Shown here one piece after another: positions 43,180-54,000 of a DNA stretch of 64,000 bases (positions are counted from its first letter, which is position 1; every line of letters starts with the position of its first letter). A program made the position numbers and the translations under genes. The stretch is from Planctomycetia bacterium (GTDB taxonomy: Bacteria > Planctomycetota > Planctomycetia > Pirellulales > UBA1268), in the NCBI GenBank assembly GCA_026401035.1, contig JAPLNR010000069.1:130063-194062 (forward strand). Direction: 5' to 3'. The notes beneath the pieces were generated by a model that saw only the letters and a list, made by a program, of their open reading frames with translations, was not told the origin of the DNA and made no database searches.

Positions 43180-45564
43180 ATGCGAACATCCGACGCGACG
43201 AACCGGCTGTCGCTGCGCGGCCTGGCTGCCGTGATTGCGCTCGTCGTTTGGCTCGGGCGGGCAGCCGCTGCGGAGCAGCCGGTTCGCTTCGACCGTGACA
43301 TCCGGCCGATTCTCGCCACGCACTGCTATCACTGCCACGGCCCCGACGCCGGCTCGCGGGAGGCCGACCTGCGGCTCGACACCGAGGAAGGTGCCCAGGC
43401 CGCGCTCGAACTCGAGGACGGTGTCGCGAAACTGATCGCCCGGGTGACGAGCGACGATCCCGATATCGTCATGCCGCCGCCCGCGACGAAGAAGCCGCTG
43501 CGGTCGGAACAGATCAAGTTGCTCGAGCGCTGGGTGGCCGGCGGCGCCGCGTGGGGCAGGCACTGGGCGTTTGAGCCGCTCGAAGCTCCGGCGGCGCCCG
43601 CGGTGGCTGGAAAACCGGCCGCCCCGATCCGCAGCCCGATCGACGCATTCGTGCAGGCGAACCTCGCAAGCCGTGGGCTCGAGCCCGCGCCGGAAGCCGG
43701 ACGGGAAACGCTCATCCGCCGCGTGACGCTCGATCTCACCGGCCTGCCGCCGACGCCGGAGCAAGTCAACGCCTTCAGCGCCGACGAATCGCCCGATGCC
43801 TATGAAAAAGTGGTCGACCGGCTGCTTGCGACGCCCGCCTACGGCGAGCGCATGGCGTGGCCGTGGCTCGATGCGGCGCGATACGCCGACTCCAACGGCT
43901 ATCAGGGGGACAGTGAACGGACGATGTGGCCCTGGCGCGACTGGGTGATCGAGGCCTTCAACCGCAATCTGCCGTACGACCAATTCACCATCTGGCAGCT
44001 TGCCGGCGACCAGCTTCCAGAGGCGACGTTCGAACAGAAGCTGGCGACGGGCTTCTGCCGGAATCACATGATCAACGGCGAGGGGGGCCGAATCCCCGAG
44101 GAGAACCGCGTCGAATACGTGATGGACATGGCGGAGACGGCCGGCACGGTGTGGCTCGGCCTCACGATGAACTGCTGCCGCTGCCATGACCACAAATTCG
44201 ATCCGCTCGCCCAGCGCGACTACTACCGACTCTTCGCGTTCTTCAACCAGACCCCAGTCGACGGTGGTGGCGGAAACCCGTGGACGCCGCCGGTGCTCGA
44301 CACGGCGACGCCCGACCAGCGGCAGCAGCTCGATGCGCTTGAGTTCCACATCAGTTCGATCGAAGAGAGCCTGAAACAATTGGCCGCCGAGCCGGCCACG
44401 GCCGCCGACGACGGCTCGAAACGCGAGCAACTGGAGGCCGATCGCGACAAGACGCTCGAGGCACTCGACAAACTCCGCCGCGGAATCCCCGGCGTGATGG
44501 TGATGGCTGAGATGGCAACACCGCGAAAGACCTTCGTCCTCGCCCGTGGCCTCTACGCGAGCCCGGGAGAGGAGGTGGCAGCCGGGGTGCCGGCAGCGCT
44601 CCCGCAGCTCCCGGCCGAGGCGCCGGCTGATCGGCTGGCCCTCGCCCGCTGGCTCGTGTCGGACGCCAACCCGCTCACGGCCCGGGTCACGGTCAACCGC
44701 TTCTGGCAGCAGCTCTTCGGTATCGGCCTCGTGAAGACGAGCGAGGATTTCGGCGTGCAGGGGGAGATCCCGCCGCAGGGCGACCTCATCGACTGGCTGG
44801 CGGCCGATTTCCGCGATCATGGCTGGGACGTCAAGCGGCTCATCCGCCAGATCGTCATGAGCCACACCTATCGTCAGTCATCGCGGGTGACACCCGCGCT
44901 GGTCGACCTCGACCCCGAAAACCGGCTGCTCGCCCGCGGGCCGCGGCTGCGTCTGCCGGCGCCAATGCTTCGGGATCAAGCCCTCGCGGCCAGCGGGCTG
45001 CTCGTGACGAAGATCGGCGGTCCGCCCGTCAACGGCTATCAGCCGGCGGGCGTCTGGGAGGAGGCCACGTTCGGGAAAAAGCATTACGAGCAGGGGCATG
45101 ACGCAGATCTCCACCGCCGCAGCGTCTACACGTTTTGGCGGCGGATCGTCGCGCCGACGATGTTCTTTGACAACGCCTCGCGGCAGACCTGCTCCGTGAA
45201 GGTGCTGCGGACGAATACACCTTTGCAGGCGCTGCTCACGCTCAACGACGTCACCTTCGTGGAAGCCGCGCGGGCCCTCGCCGAACTCGCACTTGCTACC
45301 GATGGCATGCATGACACCGGCCGAATCGACGCGGTCTATCGCCGGCTGCTCGCGCGCCCGGCCGCCGCCGACGAGCGGGAGGTGTTGCTCGCGGCGCTCG
45401 ACCGTAGCCGACGGGAGTTTGGGGCCGATCCCGATTCGGCGGATCAATTGCTCGGCTTCGGCGAATCGAAACGCGACGAAGGGATCGATCCCGTGGAGCA
45501 CGCCGCCTGGACGAGCCTCGCGCTGGCCGTGATGAACCTCGACGAGGCGGTCACCAAGGAATGA
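43180..45564 (+). CDS. PSCyt1-DUF1549-DUF1553 cytochrome-type protein
   Basis: About 794 aa (ATG at 43180; an in-frame GTG 12 bp upstream is possible). Signal peptide, then the Planctomycete cytochrome c domain ([20 protein letters not shown]; heme CYHCH). DUF1549 follows at about 145-355 ([52 protein letters not shown], and a second heme-like [11 protein letters not shown]). A helical linker and DUF1553 come next ([51 protein letters not shown]). The partner is nearly always a DUF1501 gene, and here that gene starts inside the stop codon (ATGA overlap). Role unknown, probably periplasmic electron transfer. Confidence 0.93.
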   Translation: MRTSDATNRLSLRGLAAVIALVVWLGRAAAAEQPVRFDRDIRPILATHCYHCHGPDAGSREADLRLDTEEGAQAALELEDGVAKLIARVTSDDPDIVMPPPATKKPLRSEQIKLLERWVAGGAAWGRHWAFEPLEAPAAPAVAGKPAAPIRSPIDAFVQANLASRGLEPAPEAGRETLIRRVTLDLTGLPPTPEQVNAFSADESPDAYEKVVDRLLATPAYGERMAWPWLDAARYADSNGYQGDSERTMWPWRDWVIEAFNRNLPYDQFTIWQLAGDQLPEATFEQKLATGFCRNHMINGEGGRIPEENRVEYVMDMAETAGTVWLGLTMNCCRCHDHKFDPLAQRDYYRLFAFFNQTPVDGGGGNPWTPPVLDTATPDQRQQLDALEFHISSIEESLKQLAAEPATAADDGSKREQLEADRDKTLEALDKLRRGIPGVMVMAEMATPRKTFVLARGLYASPGEEVAAGVPAALPQLPAEAPADRLALARWLVSDANPLTARVTVNRFWQQLFGIGLVKTSEDFGVQGEIPPQGDLIDWLAADFRDHGWDVKRLIRQIVMSHTYRQSSRVTPALVDLDPENRLLARGPRLRLPAPMLRDQALAASGLLVTKIGGPPVNGYQPAGVWEEATFGKKHYEQGHDADLHRRSVYTFWRRIVAPTMFFDNASRQTCSVKVLRTNTPLQALLTLNDVTFVEAARALAELALATDGMHDTGRIDAVYRRLLARPAAADEREVLLAALDRSRREFGADPDSADQLLGFGESKRDEGIDPVEHAAWTSLALAVMNLDEAVTKE

Positions 45565-47042
45565 ACACCCCCGGAGTGGCCCGACCCATGGCACATCCCC
45601 TCGACGCAAACGCCCTGCACGTCACGCGGCGCGAGTTTTTCGGCCGCTCGGCGACCGGTATCGGAACCGCCGCGTTGGGCACGCTTCTGGCCCGCGACGG
45701 CCACGCCACCGCGACCATCGGCCAACTCCCCGGCCTGCCGCACTTTGCCCCCAAGGCGAAGCGGGTGATCTATCTCTTTCAAAACGGCGGCCCAACGCAC
45801 GTCGACATGTTCGACCATAAGCCCCGTCTCAGCGATCTCCATGGCCAGCCGGTGCCGGAGGACTACATCGGCGGCAAGCGGTTCAGCACGATGACCGGCA
45901 GCGCCGATGGAAAGCTCATTCTCGCGCCGCTGGAGCCGTTTGCCCAATACGGCAAGAGTGGGGCCTGGGTGAGCGACCTGATGCCGCACACGGCCGGGGT
46001 CGTCGACGACCTCTGCTTCATCAAGAGCATGCACACCGACTCGGTCAATCACGCGCCGGCGGTGCAGTTTCTCCTGAGCGGGGCAGAGCTGCCCGGGCGG
46101 CCGACGGCCGGTGCCTGGCTGAGCTACGGCCTCGGCAGCGAGAATGAAACCCTCCCGACGTTCTGCGTGATGACGAGCGTCACGAAGGGAACCTCCTGCG
46201 GGCAGATCTTCTACGACTTCTACTGGGGCAGTGGCTTCCTGCCGTCACGGTATCAGGGGGTGAAATTCCGCGGCAGCAGCGACCCGGTGCTCTACCTCGA
46301 GAATCCTGCCGGCATGAGCCGCGCGATGCGCCGCCGCTGGCTCGACGACATCGCGAAGCTCAACGAGATGAAGCTCGCCGACTACGGCGATCCGGAGATT
46401 GCGACGCGGATCGCCCAGTATGAGATGGCCTTCAAGATGCAGGCCAGCGTGCCGGAATTGACCGACCTCCATGACGAATCGGAGGAGACGCTCGCGCTCT
46501 ACGGACCGCAGGTGAAGGAGCCGGGCACGTTTGCCTACAACTGCCTGATGGCCCGCCGGCTCGCCGAGCGGGGCGTGCGGTTCGTGCAGCTCATGCACGC
46601 CGGCTGGGACCAGCACAGCAGCCTGACGACGGAACTGTATGCACAGTGCCGCGAGACCGATCAGGCGTCGGCCGGCCTCGTGCAGGACCTTAAGCGCCGC
46701 GGCCTGCTCGACGACACGCTCGTGATCTGGGGCGGTGAATTCGGCCGCACGCCCTTCATTCAGGGCAACCTGAACGACCGCAAGCGCTGGGGCCGCGACC
46801 ATCATCCCTACGCCTTTACGCTCTGGATGGCCGGCGGCGGCGTGAAGCCGGGCCATTGCCACGGAGCGAGCGATGATCTCGGCTTCAACGTGGCGCAGGA
46901 CGGCGTGCATGTGCACGACTTCCAGGCGACGCTCCTCCACCTGCTCGGCATCGACCACGAGCGGCTCACGTATCGCTTTCAGGGCCGCGACTTCCGGCTC
47001 ACCGACGTCCACGGCAAGGTGGTCGGTGGGATCATGGCCTGA
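45561..47042 (+). CDS. DUF1501 Tat-exported protein
   Basis: 493 aa. Tat leader VTRREFFGRSATGIGTAALG. DUF1501 body with an alkaline-phosphatase-like fold: VIYLFQNGGPTHVDMFDHKP (metal-binding-like HVD), SMHTDSVNHAPAVQFLLSG, GAWLSYGLGSENETLPTF, FGRTPFIQGN and DHHPYAFTLWMAGGGVKPG, the conserved C-terminal block. The start overlaps the stop of the DUF1549/1553 gene by 4 bp, the standard coupling for this pair. The end overlaps the convergent DUF2293 gene by 11 bp. Function not known. Confidence 0.93.
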   Translation: MNTPGVARPMAHPLDANALHVTRREFFGRSATGIGTAALGTLLARDGHATATIGQLPGLPHFAPKAKRVIYLFQNGGPTHVDMFDHKPRLSDLHGQPVPEDYIGGKRFSTMTGSADGKLILAPLEPFAQYGKSGAWVSDLMPHTAGVVDDLCFIKSMHTDSVNHAPAVQFLLSGAELPGRPTAGAWLSYGLGSENETLPTFCVMTSVTKGTSCGQIFYDFYWGSGFLPSRYQGVKFRGSSDPVLYLENPAGMSRAMRRRWLDDIAKLNEMKLADYGDPEIATRIAQYEMAFKMQASVPELTDLHDESEETLALYGPQVKEPGTFAYNCLMARRLAERGVRFVQLMHAGWDQHSSLTTELYAQCRETDQASAGLVQDLKRRGLLDDTLVIWGGEFGRTPFIQGNLNDRKRWGRDHHPYAFTLWMAGGGVKPGHCHGASDDLGFNVAQDGVHVHDFQATLLHLLGIDHERLTYRFQGRDFRLTDVHGKVVGGIMA

Positions 47043-47727
47043 TCCCGCCGTCTGAAAGCGGCGCAGCCAGCGCCCCTGATAGTGGACACGCGGCGGCGGC
47101 AGGCTCTCCCCGCCGGTATCTGTGCAGCAGTTCTTTCGAGCGCTGGGCGAGCAGCCGGCGGACTTCCCGGCGCTTCCCCTTCACCCGCTGGATCTGCATG
47201 CCGTCGTAGCCCGTGGTCTGGTGCCTCATCCACGCGATCACGGCCGCCTCGGCGCGGCGCTCGATGGGGATTCTCTTCGTCCGGGCCACGGTGCCGCTGC
47301 CGACAGGAGTCGCGTGGGTGGTCACGGCCGTCGCGAGCGAGTTGGCGAGGCTGGCGTGCCGCTCATGGAAGCCGAGGAATGTGAGCACGGCACCACGAAA
47401 GTCCTCGACGTACTCAGTCTGGACCTTCTCGCGGCGGTTGGCTGCCGATGCCTTGCGCTTGGCAAATTGCTCGGTCGAGCGCTCAGCGGCCAATTCCGCT
47501 TTGATCTGCCTGATTGTGTCTTTGGGAGCCCAGACGCCGCGGGAGAAAACCTTTCGGCCCTTCTTCTCCTGCACCACCCAGTGCTCGCCGGCGGCTTTGA
47601 CGCGGCGGGTCAGGGCGGCGTCGCCGGGCGGCAGCAGGATCCAGCCCGCCGGGGCCGGCAAGACGTCGCCGTTGCCGGTTCGGACAGTCGAGGGCGTCGG
47701 GCCGGGGGTGAATGTGCTGCCTGTCAT
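47032..47727 (-). CDS. DUF2293 domain protein
   Basis: 231 aa from the ATG at 47727 (the frame is open further, but that part lies over the next gene). WILLPPGDAALTRRVKAAGEHWVVQEKKGRKVFSRGVWAPKDTI, then VAWMRHQTTGYDGM-like text (AVIAWMRHQTTGYDGM) and RREVRRLLAQRSKELLHRYRRG are the DUF2293 features. Members are small basic proteins of unknown, possibly nucleic-acid-binding, function. No signal peptide, so cytoplasmic. It is downstream of and on the same strand as the beta-barrel-like gene. Confidence 0.82.
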   Translation of the reverse strand: MTGSTFTPGPTPSTVRTGNGDVLPAPAGWILLPPGDAALTRRVKAAGEHWVVQEKKGRKVFSRGVWAPKDTIRQIKAELAAERSTEQFAKRKASAANRREKVQTEYVEDFRGAVLTFLGFHERHASLANSLATAVTTHATPVGSGTVARTKRIPIERRAEAAVIAWMRHQTTGYDGMQIQRVKGKRREVRRLLAQRSKELLHRYRRGEPAAAACPLSGALAAPLSDGGIRP

Positions 47728-47795
47728 GACTCGCGTCCGTGCGATTGAGATGGTGTTGTGCGAAGTCGTCGCCGGCGTGGCATTGGTGGGCCGGC

Positions 47796-48644
47796 TCAAT
47801 ATTGAATGGCGATACCGGCGTCGGAGAAGAACGGGGCGGCCTCGTCGGTCAGGCCCCAGCCGACACGGAGGCCGATCTCGAGGTTTTTCGAGAGGCTGTA
47901 GTGCGTGCCGGGGCTGAAAAAAGGCCGAGAGGTGTTGTGTTCGAGCCCCTGCGTAAACGTGCCGAACCATTCGGCATGCACCTCCCAGCGTTCGGTCACC
48001 GGTGCCCGCAGGACGACGGATGGGGTCCAGCGGCTGAACCATTCGGCTGCTCCCTCCGAGTAGGCGTAGCGGATCGCGCCGTCGAGTCGCCAGTCGGCGG
48101 GCAGGCCCCAGCCCACGACGTACGTCGCCACCGGCACGGTGCCGAAGACGTCGCCAGAGGTGGGCGTGGACGCCTCCATGATGAAGCAACTGTCGGGAAT
48201 CCAGTCCTGCTGATGCGACGTTGCCAGCTTGAAGCCATAGAGCACGCTCGATTCGTAGAGCGTGCTGCCGTCCAGGGTGCCCTCGCCCACCTCCACGCTC
48301 GTCACGATGTTGCCCTGCGATCCGACGCCATAGTTGGTGCCGATCCGCCACTCCCACCACTCATTCACCCCCAGTCGCACGAGCAACTCGGGGTAGTTGT
48401 TGGTGGGCAGGCCAGTCGGGTTGTCGATGAAGACGTAGGAGCCTTCCGTGAGACTGCGGCCTGGTTCGACGCAGTATGTCGAGGGGGTGAACGCGTCGCG
48501 GTCGGCGTCGAGTTCGAACGCGGCTGCGTTGTCGGCGCAGAGAAGGATAGCCAGGATCATGATGGCCGAGATCAAGATGGCCAGGATCAAGGCGGCGGCA
48601 ACGCCAAGGCGGCCGAAGACGCTGTGATGTTCGTGGCTTCGCAC
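47796..48644 (-). CDS. outer-membrane beta-barrel-like protein (MetA-pathway/transporter type)
   Basis: 282 aa from a GTG. A long hydrophobic signal (GVAAALILAILISAIMILAILLC) is followed by alternating aromatic/hydrophobic strands: LLVRLGVNEWWEWRIGTNYGVG, VLYGFKLATSHQ, RWTPSVVLRAPVTERWEVHAEWFGTF, HYSLSKNLEIGLRVGWGL, ending DAGIAIQY with a terminal aromatic. This is the pattern of the putative phenol-degradation MetA-like barrels often called transporter. It is near the metal efflux locus but on the other strand, and does not look like a TolC-type channel. Confidence 0.7.
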   Translation of the reverse strand: MRSHEHHSVFGRLGVAAALILAILISAIMILAILLCADNAAAFELDADRDAFTPSTYCVEPGRSLTEGSYVFIDNPTGLPTNNYPELLVRLGVNEWWEWRIGTNYGVGSQGNIVTSVEVGEGTLDGSTLYESSVLYGFKLATSHQQDWIPDSCFIMEASTPTSGDVFGTVPVATYVVGWGLPADWRLDGAIRYAYSEGAAEWFSRWTPSVVLRAPVTERWEVHAEWFGTFTQGLEHNTSRPFFSPGTHYSLSKNLEIGLRVGWGLTDEAAPFFSDAGIAIQY

Positions 48645-48969
48645 GACTGCCCTTGAATGTCGCTGGAGATGTAGGGGAAGTCGACGGTCAGGGCCGATCG
48701 AGGGAACCTTTTCCGGATGAACCGGCAGCGATCGCCCGGCTTGCCCCGACCGTGGCGGTCGCCAAAGCGACGCTGTCGGGCTGGAGTCCTGGCAGACTGC
48801 GACGACCGGGCGAGTCGGGCTGATTGTGTGGCCGCAACCCGGCCGCTGGCAGCGGCGTGGCCCGAACAGGCAGGGTGGTTTTGTGCCGCATCACCGCCAA
48901 TCAGCTTCCCGGCTCTGCGCATGAGGATTGAACTGTACTTCCCGAGCTGGTTCATGGATAATTTGGGAC
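48645..48969. other. intergenic region, nothing recognised
   Basis: 325 bp between the divergent beta-barrel gene and the Cys/His-rich gene. I see no gene, dyad or terminator; the last 60 bases are less GC-rich and probably hold the promoter of the metal locus. Confidence 0.4.
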
Positions 48970-49443
48970 ATGAGTCGTTTTGACATGCCATCGCTGCTCA
49001 AACTGGTCGTGACCGCGGCCACAGTGATGCACCTCTCCTTTGGCTGCTGTCTGCATCCGGCCCATCGTGGCAGCGAAGATGCCTGCTGTGGCAGCACGGT
49101 GGCGGTGTGCAACGACGACGCCTGCTGCGTCGAGGCGCATGCCGCCGATGCCGCTTCCCATGAGTGTGATGGCACGCGGGAGGGGCACGAGCACGGCGAC
49201 GATCTCGCAGCCGCAGCCGTAATTGCGAGAACACACGCGTGTGACGGATGCTCGTGCGTCGTGACGGAGCCTGATAGCGGGCCCCGGATCCTGTCGCCGC
49301 TGACCGTCTGCGGTTACGTCGAATCCGTGGACAGTGACACGCGGGTCGGCGGCAATGCCGCCTCTGGCCGGCGGCGTGGGACTGAATTGAGTTCCTACGG
49401 AGCTGGGCGGCTCCGCGCGCTCTTTGAGCGGTTCTTGGTCTGA
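48970..49443 (+). CDS. secreted Cys/His-rich protein at the head of the metal-efflux locus
   Basis: 157 aa from the ATG at 48970 (MSRFDMPSLLKLVVTAATVMHLSFG, then CC: a signal or lipoprotein-like leader). The middle is rich in Cys and His: CCLHPAHRGSEDACCGSTVAVC, DDACCVEAHAADAASHECDG, REGHEHGDD and HACDGCSCVV, about a dozen Cys and eight His in 75 residues. No family recognised; periplasmic metal binding (Cu, Ag, Zn or Cd) is a fair guess from composition and from its place upstream of the RND adaptor. The C-terminal 40 residues are basic and unremarkable. Confidence 0.7.
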   Translation: MSRFDMPSLLKLVVTAATVMHLSFGCCLHPAHRGSEDACCGSTVAVCNDDACCVEAHAADAASHECDGTREGHEHGDDLAAAAVIARTHACDGCSCVVTEPDSGPRILSPLTVCGYVESVDSDTRVGGNAASGRRRGTELSSYGAGRLRALFERFLV

Positions 49444-49449
49444 CGCCCC

Positions 49450-49470
49450 GCGCGACCCTCGAGGTCGCGC
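49450..49470. terminator. stem-loop after the Cys/His-rich gene
   Basis: GCGCGACC-CTCGA-GGTCGCGC, an 8-bp GC-only-rich hairpin starting 7 bp after the stop. There is no T run, so it may instead be a transcript-stabilising or attenuating structure between this gene and the RND genes. Confidence 0.35.
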
Positions 49471-49512
49471 CGCTCTCTGGCAGCCCGACGCACTCCGCGT
49501 GAGAGTGCCTCC

Positions 49513-49528
49513 GCAGGCGATCGCCTGC
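49513..49528. promoter_or_regulatory. 16-bp palindrome GCAGGCGATCGCCTGC
   Basis: Perfect palindrome 44 bp upstream of the RND adaptor start. It could be an operator for the efflux genes or a short dispersed element; its GCGATCGC core is a common palindromic octamer. Confidence 0.35.
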
Positions 49529-49572
49529 GCGACTCCGGGCCAGATCCGCAGACTCACAGGTGATTGAGGTCC

Positions 49573-51024
49573 ATGAACAACTCGACAACCAGCAGGCCCG
49601 GATCCGGGTGGCTTTCCCGGATGGTGTTCGTCGTCGTCATCTGCGGCATGGCAACGGGAGCGTATTGGCAGTGGCGCGGTTCCATCCACGAGTCGCTCGC
49701 CCGCATCAACGGTGGCAGCCTGTCTGCGGTCTTCCCGCCGTCAACGGGCACGGCGGTCGAGGCAGGTCAGGCGGTCGATGCGGATCATCGCGACGCTCCG
49801 GAGACGGATCATGCGCACGACCATGCCGGTCACAGCGAGGAGTCCTCGATCGAGCTCAGCGAACAGGCGCGGCGGAGTCTGGGACTGCGCGAGGGGGAGA
49901 TTGCCCTGACGACGTTCGCGCGGACGATCTCGGTGCCCGCGACGGTCGTCGAGCGCAAGGGGCGGTCGAAGTTCACGGTGATCGCGACGATGACCGGGTA
50001 TCTCACCGGCGTCAACGTTTCCGAAGGCCAAGCCGTCTCGCCGGGGCAGCCGCTCTTCGAACTCCGGCTGACGCACGAGGAACTCGTCCAATCGCAGGCC
50101 GACCTCCTCAGGACGACCGAGGAGGTGGACGTGGTCACGAGAGAGATCGCCCGTCTGGAGGGCATCGGGCCGGAGGGGCTGATCCCGATCAAGACAATCC
50201 TCGAGCGGAAGTACGAACTCCAGAAACTCGGGGCCGTCCGCACGTCCCAGCGGCAGGCGCTGCTCCTCCACGGCATCACCGACCAGCAGATCGACACGAT
50301 CCTCCAGACTCGAACGCTCCTCGGCACGCTGTTGGTGAGGGCACCGGATACCACAGTCGGGGTGACGTCGCCAGCGAGCCCCCTGGTCGTCCAGGAACTG
50401 TTCGTCGAGCGGGGGCAGCACGTCAACGCTGGCGACACGCTCGCCGTGCTCGCCGACCACGAGACGCTCTTCATCGAGGGTTCGGCCTTCGAGCAGGACA
50501 TCCCACACATCTCACGGGTCGCCCGCGACGGCGGATCGGTCACCGGCATCGCCGAGGCGGACGCGACCGACGAGCCGCGAACGGAAGGCCTGCGGATCGT
50601 TTCCATCGCCAGCCGGCTCGACCCGGAGTCGCGCACGCTTCACTTTTACGTCCTCCTGCCCAACTCGGTGGTCCGCGACACGAAAGAGGATGGCGATCGT
50701 CGATTCGTGGAATGGCGCTACAAGCCGGGCCAGCGGATGCAGCTGCACATTCCCGTGGAGAAGTGGACCGATCGGATCGTGCTGCCGGTCGAGGCGGTGG
50801 CTCAGGAAGGCCTGGAAAACTATGTCTTCCGGGTCAACGGTGACCACTACGACCGCCAGCCCGTCCACGTCGAGCACCGCGACCCGCAGGTGATCGTGAT
50901 CGCCAACGATGGCGCGCTGTTTCCGGGTGATCGGATCGCCCTGTCGGCCGCGCAGCAGCTGCAGGTGGCGGTCAAAACCAAGGCTGGTGGCGGAGTCGAT
51001 CCGCACGCCGGCCACAACCATTGA
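49573..51024 (+). CDS. RND efflux periplasmic adaptor subunit (CusB/CzcB-like)
   Basis: 483 aa from the ATG at 49573 (GAGG 6 nt upstream). One N-terminal membrane anchor (VFVVVICGMATGAYWQW). A His/Asp-rich segment follows, DADHRDAPETDHAHDHAGHSEE, then the membrane-fusion-protein core: barrel-sandwich half GYLTGVNVSEGQAVSPGQPLFEL, the alpha-hairpin LTHEELVQSQADLLRTTEEVD to RQALLLHGITDQQIDTIL, and the other half VVQELFVERGQHVNAGDTLAVLAD. The C-terminus is HAGHNH. It links the inner-membrane pump to an outer-membrane channel. His clusters at both ends fit a heavy-metal exporter. The pump gene follows after 50 bp. Confidence 0.9.
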   Translation: MNNSTTSRPGSGWLSRMVFVVVICGMATGAYWQWRGSIHESLARINGGSLSAVFPPSTGTAVEAGQAVDADHRDAPETDHAHDHAGHSEESSIELSEQARRSLGLREGEIALTTFARTISVPATVVERKGRSKFTVIATMTGYLTGVNVSEGQAVSPGQPLFELRLTHEELVQSQADLLRTTEEVDVVTREIARLEGIGPEGLIPIKTILERKYELQKLGAVRTSQRQALLLHGITDQQIDTILQTRTLLGTLLVRAPDTTVGVTSPASPLVVQELFVERGQHVNAGDTLAVLADHETLFIEGSAFEQDIPHISRVARDGGSVTGIAEADATDEPRTEGLRIVSIASRLDPESRTLHFYVLLPNSVVRDTKEDGDRRFVEWRYKPGQRMQLHIPVEKWTDRIVLPVEAVAQEGLENYVFRVNGDHYDRQPVHVEHRDPQVIVIANDGALFPGDRIALSAAQQLQVAVKTKAGGGVDPHAGHNH

Positions 51025-51074
51025 GCCACCGTTCGCCGGCGTGATCCGCGCCCCGACCCTCGCACGGAACTTCC

Positions 51075-54000
51075 ATGCTCGACGCCATCATCAGGAATGC
51101 ACTGCGCTTTCGGCTGTTCACGATCGTCCTGGCGATCGTCGCGATGGTCTACGGCACCTACACGCTCACGAAACTTCCGATCGACGTCTTCCCGGACCTG
51201 AATCGGCCCCGGGTGACGATCATGACCGAGGCTCCGGGATTGGCTCCGGAGGAGGTCGAGACGCTCGTCACGTTTCCGCTGGAGTCCGTGCTCAACGGCG
51301 CCACCGGCGTGGAGGCCGTTCGCAGTTCGTCGGGTGTCGGGCTGTCGGTGATCTACGTCGAGTTTGGGTGGGATACCGACATCTTCATCGACCGCCAGAT
51401 CGTCGCCGAGAAAATCGCGCTGGCGATCGACCGGATGCCCGAAAGCGTTCGGCCCCAGCTGGCGCCGATCTCGTCGATCATGGGGCAGATCATGCACGTC
51501 GGCATGCACAGCGATACGGGCGAGACGTCGCCGATCGAGATTCGCACGCTGGCCGACTGGGTGGTTCGCCAGCGGCTGCTGACGATTCCCGGCGTGGCCC
51601 AGATCGTCACGATGGGGGGCGGCCGGAAGCAGTTCCAGGTGCTCGTCGACCCGGAATTGCTGCTTCGATACGGCATCGGTCTGGAGGACGTCGAGGTCGC
51701 GGTCCGCCGCAGCAACTCCAATGCGACCGGCGGCTACATCATGCAGGGCAGCAGCGAACTGTTGGTTCGCTCGCTCGGCCGAATCCAGGCGGTGGACGAC
51801 CTGAAGAGCGTCGTCATCAAGGCCGTGGGCGACCGGCCGGTGGTCCTCGGGCAGGTGGCGACCGTGGTCGAGGCCCCGCAGGTGAAGCGGGGCGACGCCG
51901 CCGTCAACGGTCATCCGGCCGTGATGCTCGTCGTCACGAAGCAGCCCGGCGCCGACACCCGACGCCTGACCGACGAGATCACGCGGGCCCTCGACGATCT
52001 GCGTCAATCGCTCCCGGCCGACGTGCTGGTGACCAGCGACGTCTATCAGCAGAAGACCTTCATCGACCTGAGCATCCGCAATGTCGTCGAGGCCCTGCGG
52101 GACGGGGGCATTCTCGTGGTCGTCGTCCTGTTCCTGTTTCTGCTGAACTTCCGCACGACGTTCATCACCCTGACGGCGATCCCGCTCTCGATCGTGATCA
52201 CGGGCCTCGTCTTCAAGTGGCTGGGGATGTCGATCAACACGATGACCCTGGGCGGGCTCGCCGTGGCGATCGGTGAACTGGTCGACGACGCGATCGTGGA
52301 CGTGGAAAACATCCTCCGCAGGCTGCGGGAGAATCGCCAGCGCGAGACGCCCCGCTCACCGCTCCGCGTCGTCTACGAGGCAAGCAGCGAGGTCCGCAAC
52401 TCGATCGTCTTCAGCACGATCCTCGTGGTGCTCGTGTTCGTGCCGCTGTTCGCGCTCGACGGCATGGAGGGGAAACTGTTCACTCCGCTGGGGATCGCCT
52501 ACATCGTCTCGATTCTCGCCTCGCTGCTCGTATCGCTGACGGTCACGCCGGTGCTGTCGTACTGGCTGCTCCCTTCCGCCCGCTTCATGGCCCACGAGAA
52601 AGACGGCTTTCTGCTCGTGGTGCTCAAGGCGCTTGCGGGCTGGGCGATCCGCGTGAGCCTCCGCCATCCGGTGGTCATTCTCTCGGCCGTCGTGGTCGCC
52701 GTCGGTGTCAGCGTCGGTGTCGTCACCCAATTGGGCCGCGACTTCCTCCCACCCTTCAACGAGGGCTGCGTGCAGGTCAATGCGATCCTGCCCCCGGGCA
52801 CGTCGCTCGACACGTCGAATGCAGTCGCTTCAATGGTCGATCAGCGAATCAAGGCCATCCGCGGCGTCGCGACGTTCGGCCGCCGCACCGGGCGGGCGGA
52901 GTTCGACGAACATGCCGAGGGCGTGAATGCGTCGGAGATCATCGTCAGCTTCGATCCTCGTTCGGGCCGCGGACGGGAGGAGATCATCGCGGAGCTGCGG
53001 GAGACGCTGGCCGAGGTGCCCGGGGTCGTGATCTCCGTTGAGCAGCCCCTGGCGCATCTCATCAGCCACATGCTCTCCGGCGTGAAGGCTCAGGTGGGCA
53101 TCAAGCTCTACGGTGACGATCTCGCCGTGCTGCGGCGGACGGCGGAGCGGATGAAGGCCGCCGTCGAGGGCGTGCCCGGCGTGAAGGATCTCATGGTCGA
53201 GCCGCAGGTGGAGATTCCGCAGCTGCAGATCGCGATCAGGCGCGACAAGCTCATGGAGTACGGCCTGACACCCGATGACATCAACGAGTTTATCGAGACG
53301 GCGATGAACGGCCGTGTCGTTTCCGAGATCGTGCAGGGGGAGCGCAAATTTGATCTCGTCGTGCGGCTCGACGACCGCTACCGGGGCGATGTGGAGGCGC
53401 TCAAGCGGCTGCCGATCAACTTGCGAAACGGAGGCCGCGTGCCGCTGGAAAAGGTCGCGACCGTGACCCGGGCGAGCGGGCCCAACACGATCAACCGGGA
53501 GAACGTGCGCCGGCGGATCGTGCTGCAATGCAATACGGCAGGCCGCGACCTGAACGGGGTCGTCGAGGACATCCAGGGCCGGCTCGCGATGATCCAGGCG
53601 GCTCTGCCACCCGGCTATTTTCTGGAGTATGGCGGGCAGTTCGAGAGCCAGCGGCAGGCGACGAGGATGATCGGGCTCCTGAGCCTCGTGTCGCTCGCCG
53701 GCATGTTCTTCGCGCTCTACACGCTCTTTCGGTCGGCCAATCTGGCGCTGCAGGTGCTTGCGGCGCTGCCGATGGCGGCGATCGGGGCGGTGGCGGCGCT
53801 CGTGCTCACGCGACAGTCGTTTACCGTTGCCAGCATGGTGGGCTTCATCTCGCTTTCTGGCATCGCTTCTCGCAACGGCATCCTGCTGATCGCCCACTAT
53901 CTGCATCTCGTCCGCCACGAGGGCGAGGGTTTCACGCCCGAGATGGTCGAACGGGCCGGTCGCGAGCGGGTAGCGCCGATGCTGATGACGGCGCTCACGG

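Noticed and set aside
47796..48644. The beta-barrel-like protein as the missing TolC channel of the RND pump
   Set aside because: Too short, wrong strand, and lacks the long helical hairpins of TolC-type proteins.
48717..48983. An 88-codon plus-strand frame before the Cys/His-rich gene
   Set aside because: No features; it overlaps the probable promoter and the start of the real gene.
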